From Lachnoclostridium sp. UBA1781 (GTDB taxonomy: Bacteria; Bacillota; Clostridia; Lachnospirales; Lachnospiraceae), in assembly GCA_002315495.1 (NCBI GenBank), contig DCGJ01000015.1, positions 1 through 15,634 on the forward strand: a stretch of 15,634 nt of DNA. Reading direction: 5' to 3'. The notes beneath the pieces are model-generated. The model had not been told where the DNA came from. It ran no database searches and was given only the letters and a program-made list of their open reading frames with translations. Shown one piece after another: positions 1 through 5,941 of the stretch; within the stretch, counting starts at the first letter, position 1; each line of letters opens with the position of its first letter. The position numbers were made by a program, and so were the translations under genes.

Positions 1-74
1 GCAACCTGGAAGGAAGCAGTCTTGATGTTACGAATACCGCCTTCGAATTTCAAGACTGCTTCCTTCCAGGTTGC
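1..74. repeat. Perfect 24-bp inverted repeat at window edge
   Basis: Bases 1-24 are the exact reverse complement of bases 51-74, with a 26-base loop between them. The right arm lies in sequence that reads well as protein (the tail of a helix-turn-helix), while the left arm is the same sequence turned round. Such a perfect fold-back at the very start of a contig or window is typical of an assembly or amplification chimera, but a genuine hairpin cannot be excluded from the sequence alone. Confidence 0.9.
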
Positions 75-765
75 ATGTAGCGTAATCGAAGCCTTACAGA
101 TGGACATTAAAGACTTCTTTCACTGCAATTACTGTACCGGATATCCGGAGGTTCCAGAAGAAGCGCCTGAAGCAGAAAAAGGCCCAGTAACCGTAATACC
201 GGCAAAGAAGTACACACCTATGCCAATCCAGCTATATTGTGAACTGCTTTACTTTATCCCTGATGGTAAGGTCGCAACAGAGGAGTCCATATTCGACTTT
301 GTAAACAAAGCCACAGGAATGGAGCTTAGAGGCTTCTCTGACAGCAGCATGCCGTTCCTGCTCCGTAATCTGAGTGTGGACTACGAGATCACAAGACCCG
401 ATATGGAGGATTTCAGCAAGAGAATCGCTGAGTGCAAAACAGATAAGGAAGCCGGAATGGAGTATATTCCTTTCTGGAAGGTCGTATCAAAGCGTGGTCA
501 TCTGATCAACTATGGCAAGCATCACACGGTGGATATGCAGGAGAGAATGCTGAACGAAACCTTTGTAGAGACCGAAGAAGCGGTCGTAGGAACCTCTACA
601 GGCATCCGCGTAAAGAATCTTGAAGAGTATCTCTACGATTGGAAGGACGTTACCTTCAATGTGGACAAACTCTCAGATAGAGGTGGATTAAGGTACTCCT
701 GGTCAACACTCAACTTTGAAGATGCTGTTAGCACGTTCGAGCAGATGCTGGATGGCGTGCTGTAA
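1..765 (+). CDS. 5'-incomplete XRE HTH / MGMT-like (alkyltransferase-like) domain protein
   Basis: The frame is open from base 1 to the stop at 763-765, so the true start is probably outside the window; the first ATG (25) lies inside the inverted repeat and has no convincing ribosome site. Counting residues from the TTG at 22, residues 10-33 (TASFQVACSVIEALQMDIKD and neighbours) look like the last helices of an XRE-type helix-turn-helix. A short acidic, proline-rich linker follows. Residues ~64-185 resemble the DNA-binding fold of O6-alkylguanine transferases and Atl proteins: IPDGKVATEESI matches the usual IP-GKV-TY-I pattern, and IPFWKVVSKRGHLI followed by MQERMLNET matches the PxHRVV-GxI...LL pattern. 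The alkyl-accepting cysteine is absent (PFWKV in place of PCHRV), so if the assignment holds it would bind DNA rather than repair it. Residues 190-247 are unrecognised. The family call is by eye and moderate. Confidence 0.5.
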   Translation, partial: ATWKEAVLMLRIPPSNFKTASFQVACSVIEALQMDIKDFFHCNYCTGYPEVPEEAPEAEKGPVTVIPAKKYTPMPIQLYCELLYFIPDGKVATEESIFDFVNKATGMELRGFSDSSMPFLLRNLSVDYEITRPDMEDFSKRIAECKTDKEAGMEYIPFWKVVSKRGHLINYGKHHTVDMQERMLNETFVETEEAVVGTSTGIRVKNLEEYLYDWKDVTFNVDKLSDRGGLRYSWSTLNFEDAVSTFEQMLDGVL

Positions 766-790
766 TCGCCCCTCTTACTTATTATAATGT

Positions 791-830
791 AGGAACCCGA
801 AAAAGGATAGTCGTCCAGTTGAGGGTTTCT
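791..830. other. Weak hairpin downstream of the MGMT-like gene
   Basis: AGGAACCC (791-798) can pair with GGGTTTCT (823-830), with one G-U pair. A smaller GGA/TCC pairing sits in the loop. There is no T-tract behind it, so it is not a normal intrinsic terminator. It may be a processing or stability structure, or chance. Confidence 0.25.
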
Positions 831-856
831 AGATAAAACTGAATAAGAAAAATAGT

Positions 857-930
857 AGCCCACTTGGCTGCAATCCAACTTGATCATAATCGGATCAGGA
901 AGGAAAGCTGCCAGGTGGGCTTCTTTTTAT
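857..930 (+). terminator. Branched hairpin followed by T-tract
   Basis: AGCCCACTTGGC (857-868) pairs with GCCAGGTGGGCT (910-921) with one G-U pair, and the 3' side runs into TTCTTTTTAT. The 41-base loop holds a second stem, CTTGATC (879-885) with GATCAGG (893-899). It lies ~90 bp after the stop of the gene ending at 765 and is best read as its terminator, though the large structured loop is more than a terminator needs. Confidence 0.6.
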
Positions 931-937
931 GTCTCAG

Positions 938-970
938 CCTCCAACGTTCCCGGTTGGAGGTTTTATTTTT
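938..970 (+). terminator. Rho-independent terminator
   Basis: Perfect 8-bp stem CCTCCAAC (938-945) / GTTGGAGG (953-960) with a 7-base loop, followed by TTTTATTTTT (961-970). It comes right after the hairpin at 857-930, giving two tandem stop signals ahead of the IS remnant. Confidence 0.8.
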
Positions 971-974
971 CAAT

Positions 975-1120
975 TTTATCTGCCTTGACTCATCGGGGAA
1001 ATTACATTTATCTGCCTTGACTCAATTTGACTAATTCCCCTTTGAACGCAAAACAAGAAACATTTAATGTTTGAAAGTTAAAACCTGTTACGTTCATTTG
1101 AATTTATCGGTCTCGACCCA
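975..1120. repeat. Two exact 18-bp direct repeats plus a diverged third copy
   Basis: TTTATCTGCCTTGACTCA occurs at 975-992 and again at 1007-1024. A third version, TTTATCGGTCTCGACCCA at 1103-1120, agrees at 14 of 18 positions. The second copy is flanked by an imperfect inverted repeat, GGGGAAATTA (995-1004) against TAATTCCCC (1032-1040). The group sits between the terminators and a transposase fragment, so these are plausibly end or recombination sequences of insertion elements. Nothing else coding is seen between 766 and ~1150. Confidence 0.6.
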
Positions 1121-1153
1121 CTTTGGTTAGTCCCTCACTGTCGAGCATACCCT

Positions 1154-1477
1154 TACAGATTTCTACGCCACCGGGATGATAAGATTAATAAAAATATGCA
1201 TTTGCGTCAGGAAATATTGGAAGTACAGAAGGCCTATGATGACAGTGCAGGATATAGGACGATTACATTACATATTAATCGGAGACGCAGAAAAGCCGGT
1301 GAGCGAACCATTTCAGCTGGACGAGTTTACCGCGTTATGAAGTATTATGGAATGTTCTCACAAGCGATTGATTCAAAGCGCAACCGCGTGATTTTCAATG
1401 GGATCCGTGAATGCGAGAACATAATGCTTCATAATTACAATGACAGAGAAGTCAACGGGGATACTGAGGAGGAATGA
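1154..1477 (+). pseudogene. IS3-family transposase (orfB) fragment, HTH_21-like part only
   Basis: The open frame upstream of the ATG at 1196 continues with FLRHRDDKINKN, then a stretch with YDDSAGYRTITLHI and ISAGRVYRVMKYYGM. This is the pattern of the helix-turn-helix (HTH_21) region in orfB of IS3-group elements (L-x-x-I-x-x-I ... YGYRRIT ... KRVYRLMKxxGL). The rve/DDE catalytic domain that should follow is missing; after ~60 residues the sequence becomes unrelated and ends at 1477, just ahead of the next gene's ribosome site. It is therefore a truncated, inactive remnant of a mobile element. An ATG at 1196 is possible but there is no good ribosome site. Confidence 0.65.
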
Positions 1478-1478
1478 C

Positions 1479-1790
1479 ATGAGGTTGGTAATATTAGGTG
1501 CAGGCGGCTATGGAAGAACCATAGTCGACATCGCAGAACAAATCGGATTTGCCCCAATTGTTGTATTGGATGATAGTCTTGAAGGACATCCATTATCTTC
1601 GTATAATAGATACATTGACGACGATACGTGCTTTATTCCGGCATTTGGAAATAACGAGTTTCGCTTATTTTGGTGCAATGAGTTACTGTCCTCAGGGGCA
1701 AAACTTGCTACGTTGATTCATCCTAGTGCATATGTCAGTCCGAAAGCCAAGCTGGAAGCCGGCGTGGTCGTGTTATCGCCCGCAGGATAA
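1479..1790 (+). pseudogene. Truncated NeuD/PglD-like sugar O/N-acetyltransferase, N-terminal part
   Basis: ATG at 1479 follows GAGGAGGA at 1466-1473. The N-terminal 95-100 residues match the PglD_N domain: RLVILGAGGYGRTIVDIAE is the nucleotide-binding-like start, then VVLDDS, the F-GN pair, and LATLIHPSAYVSPKAKLEAG where the left-handed beta-helix begins. Family members are ~200-220 residues and continue with hexapeptide repeats that form the acetyl-CoA site; here the frame ends after 103 residues with an unrelated SPAG tail. The sequence directly beyond belongs to the end of a different gene (HPr-kinase-like), so a deletion removed the catalytic half. In intact form it would acetylate an amino-sugar precursor for a surface glycan. 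Confidence 0.75.
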
Positions 1791-1923
1791 GATACTGATG
1801 GCGCAGACTTTGGAACTGATATCAAAGCTTTTGAACGCGGTTCCGGTCTACAAAATGAAAATAAACAATTTCCGTGATGATGCGGTGACCACTGCATACG
1901 AAGGAATGAAGGGGGATTCATGA
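1777..1923 (+). pseudogene. 3' remnant of an HPr-kinase-like gene
   Basis: A different frame from the acetyltransferase opens near 1777 and reads DKILMAQTLELISKLLNAVP, VYKM and then DDAVTTAYEGMK before TGA at 1921-1923. This resembles the extreme C-terminus of HPr-kinase/PEP-carboxykinase-like proteins that sit directly upstream of pqqD-like genes (helix, VPVY strand, then an E/D-x-AV-x-x-AY helix). The Walker A kinase core is gone. The stop overlaps the next start as ATGA, the arrangement expected of an originally intact operon. The assignment rests on a short stretch and on context. Confidence 0.5.
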
Positions 1924-2183
1924 AGATTAAAGATGGTTATATCCTAAGCAGCATCGGCAACAAATGTATTGCAGTTGCAGTTGGAGAGATGAGTGAGGAA
2001 TTCTCCGGGATGATTCAGTTGAATCCGGCAGGAGAGTACCTTTGGAAAGAACTGGAGCAGGGAATCTCGGAAGATGAGCTGGTTGCGAAGATGTTGGAAA
2101 GATACACAGGTCTGGATGAACAGACGGCAAGAACTGATTTGCGAGAATTTCTTGATACCATCAAAATTGCGGTTGAAGAATAA
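1920..2183 (+). CDS. PqqD-family protein (RRE-like)
   Basis: 87 residues, the usual PqqD length. The pattern is that of the family: an N-terminal beta-hairpin region (GYILSSIGNKCIAVAVGE), then IQLNPAGEYLWKELEQGISEDELVAKM matching LN-x-T/A-G-x-x-xW-x-x-L, and a final D-x-x-x-FLD-x-x-K helix. PqqD domains are small winged-helix-like proteins; in peptide-modifying systems they bind leader peptides (the RiPP recognition element). Standalone copies also occur in surface-polysaccharide operons next to HPr-kinase-like and S26 peptidase genes, where the role is unclear. The start overlaps the stop of the HPr-kinase remnant (ATGA) and the stop overlaps the next ATG by one base, so translation is probably coupled. 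No candidate precursor peptide was found nearby. Confidence 0.8.
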   Translation: MKIKDGYILSSIGNKCIAVAVGEMSEEFSGMIQLNPAGEYLWKELEQGISEDELVAKMLERYTGLDEQTARTDLREFLDTIKIAVEE

Positions 2184-2665
2184 TGGGTGTCGGGATGCGC
2201 TCTTTGAAAGAATACCTGGAAAAAGAAGGCTTTATCATTCAGCCGACGGTCGGAAGCAGCATGGAGCCGCTTTTACATAGTCATCAATCTCTGGTGAGGA
2301 TTGAGCGGGTGGAGGGAGAACTTCCGAAAAATTCTGTTCCGCTCTATGTAAGACCGAGCGGGCAGTATGTGCTTCACAGAATTGTGAAGGTAAGAAAAAA
2401 AGATTACCTGATCGTCGGTGATAATCGAGTATTACTTGAAAAGGTTCCGAAGGAATGGGTAATCGGTGTCATGACCGCGTATGCGGCGGATGGCATTTTG
2501 TGGCATATGACGGAGGATTCGGAATATCTGGCGTATGTGGAAGGATATACCAGGCATTTTTGGCTTCGTCATTATGTGAAGTGGTGCAGGGCATTTCCGG
2601 GAAGAGTCATAAGAAAACTAAGATGCATAGCAGGTAAACTGAAACATGGGGAACACATATCATAA
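2183..2665 (+). CDS. S26-type (signal-peptidase-like) serine peptidase
   Basis: 160 residues with the three S24/S26 boxes: GSSMEPLL (nucleophile Ser26), VLHRIVKV (His65 in the place where bacterial SPase I has lysine, as in SipW/ER-type signal peptidases) and VGDN (Asp80). There is no N-terminal membrane anchor of the usual signal-peptidase type; the C-terminus is rich in Arg, Trp and aromatic residues and could associate with the membrane. An alternative start is the ATG at 2195 (residue 5). It overlaps pqqD by one base and the following permease by 20 bases, so it belongs to the same operon. The substrate is unknown; the neighbours suggest a peptide or protein handled with the exporter. It could also be a maturation protease for a protein outside this locus. 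Confidence 0.75.
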   Translation: MGVGMRSLKEYLEKEGFIIQPTVGSSMEPLLHSHQSLVRIERVEGELPKNSVPLYVRPSGQYVLHRIVKVRKKDYLIVGDNRVLLEKVPKEWVIGVMTAYAADGILWHMTEDSEYLAYVEGYTRHFWLRHYVKWCRAFPGRVIRKLRCIAGKLKHGEHIS

Positions 2666-3491
2666 ACATATTTCAGCAAAACATAAGCTTTTTGACTTAA
2701 AGTTGGATGAGGTCTGGCGATATAAGGACCTGATCCTTCTTTTTGTGCGCAGATCTTTTGCGGTCAGCTATAAGCAGACTATTCTCGGACCGGCCTGGCT
2801 GTTTTTAAACCCACTTCTTACGAGTGTCATGCACATGATCGTCTTCGGAAATATTGCAAAGCTTTCCACCGATGGCGTGCCGCAGCTTCTTTTTTATCTG
2901 ACCGGTACGGCTTTTTGGAATTTCTTTAACAGCAGTCTTTCGGGAAATGCAAACACATTTACAAGTAATGCCGGCCTTTTCGGAAAAGTCTATTTTCCGA
3001 GGCTTACGGTACCGATCGCGAATGTGTTGACAAATGTGATTAAGTTTGCCATAGCAATGATACTTCCGGTTATTTTGATGGTTATTTACTGTATCACCGG
3101 AAGCGTTACTCCGCATTGGTGGTGCCTGCTGCTCGTTCCCGTTATTCTCCTTTGGATCGGTCTGATGGCCATGGGCTGCGGGATTCTGGTTTCCGGTCTG
3201 ACAGCAAAATACCGCGATCTCTCGGTGCTGGTTAGCTTTGGCATGTCGCTCTGGATGTACGGAACGCCGGTGGTTTATCCGCTTTCCCAGCTGGACAACA
3301 CCCTTTTGGGGGCTTTTATAAAATATAATCCGGTTACGGCACCGATTGAGCTTTTTCGATACGCAGTGCTGGGAAAAGGAACCATTTTGCCGGAAAGCAT
3401 CCTCGTTTCTGTGGTATTCACCGTACTTGTGACGTTCCTTGGTATCATCGTATTTCATAAAGTGGAACGTACCTTTATGGATACGGTTTAA
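2646..3491 (+). CDS. ABC transporter permease, polysaccharide/teichoic-acid export type (Wzm/TagG)
   Basis: 281 residues, matching the ABC2_membrane family of ~260-280 residues. A short amphipathic N-terminus (LDEVWRYKDLILLFVRRSF) leads into the family signature with YKQTILGPAWLFLNPLL, then about six hydrophobic segments. The loop AKYRDLSVLVSFGMSLWMYG and the segment TPVVYPLS followed by KYNPVTAPIELFR are typical of Wzm/TagG/RfbA permeases. With the ATPase encoded 8 bp downstream it would form a pump that moves a lipid-linked glycan across the membrane. It overlaps the S26 peptidase gene by 20 bases. The substrate cannot be read from the sequence. Confidence 0.9.
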   Translation: MGNTYHKHISAKHKLFDLKLDEVWRYKDLILLFVRRSFAVSYKQTILGPAWLFLNPLLTSVMHMIVFGNIAKLSTDGVPQLLFYLTGTAFWNFFNSSLSGNANTFTSNAGLFGKVYFPRLTVPIANVLTNVIKFAIAMILPVILMVIYCITGSVTPHWWCLLLVPVILLWIGLMAMGCGILVSGLTAKYRDLSVLVSFGMSLWMYGTPVVYPLSQLDNTLLGAFIKYNPVTAPIELFRYAVLGKGTILPESILVSVVFTVLVTFLGIIVFHKVERTFMDTV

Positions 3492-3499
3492 GGGGGCAT

Positions 3500-4771
3500 A
3501 TGGAAGAGACAAAAGCAATCATCATAAACGGTGTTAAAAAGAAATACCGTCTGGGCTCCATAGGCAGAAAGACACTGCAGAGGGATATACAAAGCAGGTG
3601 GGCCCTTCTGAGAGGAAAAGAAGATCCGAACAGTCGAATCGGTGCGGATTCCGGTCTTTACGGTCAGACCTTTATGGCGCTTGATGTAATTGATCTTGAA
3701 ATCAATCGGGGAGAAGCAGTGGGCATCATCGGTCCAAATGGTGCCGGGAAATCTACGCTCCTAAAAATCATTTCTCAGATCACCGCTCCTACGGAAGGGG
3801 AAATCGATATCTACGGCAGAGTTACCTCTATGCTGGAGGTCGGCACCGGTTTTCACGGAGAAATGACAGGCCGTGAAAATGTCTATATGAACGGGGCCAT
3901 TCTCGGTATGACAAAAAAAGAAATCGATGAGCGGATGGAGGAAATCATTTCGTTCTCTGAAATCGGAGAATTTATTGATACGCCTGTAAAAAGGTATTCC
4001 TCCGGTATGTTTGTAAAGCTTGCATTTTCCGTTGCAGCGCATCTGAACAGTGAGATTATGATCATGGATGAGGTGCTTGCTGTCGGCGATATGGCATTTC
4101 AGCAGAAATGCCTGGATAAGATGCGTGAAGCTGTGGAAGTGGATGGAAGGACCATACTTTACGTCAGTCACAACATGAATACCATCAGAAGACTTTGCAA
4201 AAGATGCATTGTGCTGAATCAAGGTAAGATTATATTTGATGGTGACGTGGAAAAGGCCATTGCGCTTTATATGGACCGTTCGCTTGGCGGTGATGGTGTG
4301 AATATTGATCTGACGAAGTTGAACCATGGCTGGCAGTCAAAGAATCAGAAGATTACAATGGAGCACCTTAAACTGGTGGATAAAACCAGCGCAGTCTACG
4401 AGCAGAAGGAGCCGCTTTTATTTGATTTAGACGTACAATTAAAAGAAAAACTGAAGGATGTGCAGGTCAGAATTACACTCAGAACGGATACGGATACCGG
4501 ACTCGGCACCTCCTGGTCGAATGATATCGATATGAGCGGACTGGAAAAAGGAACTCACGTAATCCGCTGCAAAATGGATCTTAGCACGGTTGCAAAAGGC
4601 GTTTTTTACATCAGTATCGGAATCTACCAAAAGGATGAAATTGGCAGGGAAATGATGCTTGATCATGTGACAAGGGCATTTCGAATCGAGATTCCGGGAA
4701 CGTTGGACTGGGAAACGGCCGCACAGGGAAATATTAGGTTTCCGGCGGCAGAGGCGAATGTTGTTTCCTGA
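3500..4771 (+). CDS. ABC transporter ATPase with Wzt-type C-terminal domain (Wzt/TagH)
   Basis: 423 residues. ATP-binding domain: Walker A GPNGAGKS at 78-85, a Q-loop-containing region after ITAPTEG, signature YSSGM at 166-170, Walker B IMIMDE at 186-191 and H-loop His224. The insertion before Walker A (GKEDPNSRIGADSGLYGQTF) and the conserved VGTGFHGEMTGRENVYMNG segment are typical of polysaccharide exporters. Residues ~275-415 form an extra beta-rich domain like the carbohydrate-binding C-terminus of Wzt (MEHLKLVD ... DLDVQLKEKLKDVQVRI ... GVFYISIGIY), which in O-antigen systems recognises the terminal modification of the glycan. ATG follows AGGGGG closely, 8 bp after the permease stop. The operon ends at the hairpin at 4798-4838. 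Confidence 0.93.
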   Translation: MEETKAIIINGVKKKYRLGSIGRKTLQRDIQSRWALLRGKEDPNSRIGADSGLYGQTFMALDVIDLEINRGEAVGIIGPNGAGKSTLLKIISQITAPTEGEIDIYGRVTSMLEVGTGFHGEMTGRENVYMNGAILGMTKKEIDERMEEIISFSEIGEFIDTPVKRYSSGMFVKLAFSVAAHLNSEIMIMDEVLAVGDMAFQQKCLDKMREAVEVDGRTILYVSHNMNTIRRLCKRCIVLNQGKIIFDGDVEKAIALYMDRSLGGDGVNIDLTKLNHGWQSKNQKITMEHLKLVDKTSAVYEQKEPLLFDLDVQLKEKLKDVQVRITLRTDTDTGLGTSWSNDIDMSGLEKGTHVIRCKMDLSTVAKGVFYISIGIYQKDEIGREMMLDHVTRAFRIEIPGTLDWETAAQGNIRFPAAEANVVS

Positions 4772-4797
4772 TTGTATGATTTTGAACGGAACGAATT

Positions 4798-4838
4798 AGG
4801 GTGTCGGCTTGACGAACTGTCAAGTCGGCACCCTTTCT
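4798..4838. terminator. Long hairpin terminator between convergent operons
   Basis: A 16-bp stem, AGGGTGTCGGCTTGAC (4798-4813) with GTCAAGTCGGCACCCT (4819-4834), closed by a 5-base loop; two positions are wobble pairs. On the plus strand it is followed by TTCT. It lies 26 bp after the ABC ATPase stop and just 2 bp from the end of the minus-strand epimerase gene, so it probably stops both transcripts. The T-tracts on both sides are weak. Confidence 0.75.
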
Positions 4839-4840
4839 AG

Positions 4841-5923
4841 CTACATATAAAATGCCTTATACCATTCCGCAAATCGTCTCAATCCATCTCGCAAACTCGT
4901 TCTCGGCTTAAATCCAAAGTCGCGCTCAAGCGCACTTGTGTCTGCGTAGGTGATCGGAACGTCACCCGGCTGCATGGCCACAAGCTCCTTGTGAGCCTCG
5001 AAGTCGTAATCGGCCGGAAGGACCTCGGCGCGAATCAATTCCTGCTGGAGAATGTCGACGAAGTCGAGGAGATTCTCCGGACTGTTATTGCCAATATTAT
5101 AGACTGCGTATGGAGGAAGTGGGAGACCATCTTCTCCATTTTTCTTTTCCGGCGCGCCCTGCATGACACGCTTTACGCCTTCCACGATATCGTCCACATA
5201 GGTGAAATCACGCTTGCAATTACCATAGTTAAAAATTTGAATCGTCTGCCCCTTCAGAAGCTTATTGGTGAAGCCAAAGTAAGCCATGTCCGGTCTTCCG
5301 GCTGGACCATATACGGTGAAGAAACGGAGACCGGTGGATGGGATATTGTAGAGCTTTGCGTAGGCATGAGCCATAAGCTCGTTGGATTTCTTTGTGGCCG
5401 CGTACAGCGAAACAGGATTGTCTACTTTATCGTCAGTACTGTAAGGGACCTTCTTGTTCGTTCCATAGACGGACGAAGAGGAAGCATAAACCAAATGCTC
5501 CACACCATTTTCTCCGTTATCGTATGAGTGACGGCAGGCCTCGAGGATATTGTAGAAGCCAATCAGATTGGACTGAATGTACGCGTCGGGATTCGTAATG
5601 GAATAGCGAACGCCTGCCTGAGCCGCGAGGTTTACTGCAACGGCCGGCTTATGCTCGGAGAAAATTCGGTCAATCAGTGCCTTGTCCGCAAGGTCTCCGC
5701 GATAGAAGGTGTAAGCGCAGTCCGGATGTTCTGAGACGCATTTTTCAATCTCGGAAAGTCTCCACTCTTTAATCGATACATCATAGTAATCGTTCATATT
5801 GTCAAGGCCGATAATGGTAATTGGGGCCTGCGTTCTCAGAAGTTCAAGCACGAGGTTACTGCCGATGAATCCGGCAGAGCCCGTAACGAACACGGTCTTA
5901 TTCTTTAAATCAATTTTCTGCAT
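4841..5923 (-). CDS. UDP-glucuronate 4-epimerase (NAD-dependent SDR)
   Basis: 360 residues, extended short-chain dehydrogenase. Rossmann motif GSAGFIGS at 15-22; catalytic Y174-x-x-x-K178 (YAATK) with SSSSVYG before it; NLAAQAGVRYS and FFTVYGPAGRPDMAYFGFT are the marks of the UDP-GlcA 4-epimerase (CapI/LspL/GalE-like) group. It interconverts UDP-glucuronate and UDP-galacturonate, precursors for acidic surface polysaccharides. The start ATG (5921-5923) is preceded by AGGGAGAA at a normal distance, and only 18 bp separate it from the UDP-glucose dehydrogenase stop, so the two are co-transcribed and act in sequence. UDP-glucose 4-epimerase is a less likely alternative. Confidence 0.9.
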   Translation of the reverse strand: MQKIDLKNKTVFVTGSAGFIGSNLVLELLRTQAPITIIGLDNMNDYYDVSIKEWRLSEIEKCVSEHPDCAYTFYRGDLADKALIDRIFSEHKPAVAVNLAAQAGVRYSITNPDAYIQSNLIGFYNILEACRHSYDNGENGVEHLVYASSSSVYGTNKKVPYSTDDKVDNPVSLYAATKKSNELMAHAYAKLYNIPSTGLRFFTVYGPAGRPDMAYFGFTNKLLKGQTIQIFNYGNCKRDFTYVDDIVEGVKRVMQGAPEKKNGEDGLPLPPYAVYNIGNNSPENLLDFVDILQQELIRAEVLPADYDFEAHKELVAMQPGDVPITYADTSALERDFGFKPRTSLRDGLRRFAEWYKAFYM

Positions 5924-5941
5924 GATAACTGTTCTCCCTAA

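Noticed and set aside
890..915. GGAAGGAAAGCTGCC resembles the conserved GGAAGGAAGCAGCC of bacterial SRP RNA.
   Set aside because: The UCC helix before the GGAA tetraloop and the matching UCAGG arrangement are not preserved, and the flanks fold into a terminator-like stem instead.
975..1120. Possible CRISPR-like array, because repeats begin at 975, 1007 and 1103 (steps of 32 and 96).
   Set aside because: No copies occur at the intermediate positions 1039 and 1071, the repeat has no usual CRISPR length or spacer pattern, and no cas genes are present.
2805..3518. A 237-residue minus-strand frame opposite the ABC permease.
   Set aside because: The protein is histidine- and arginine-rich without any family pattern, as expected from the complement of a hydrophobic membrane gene.
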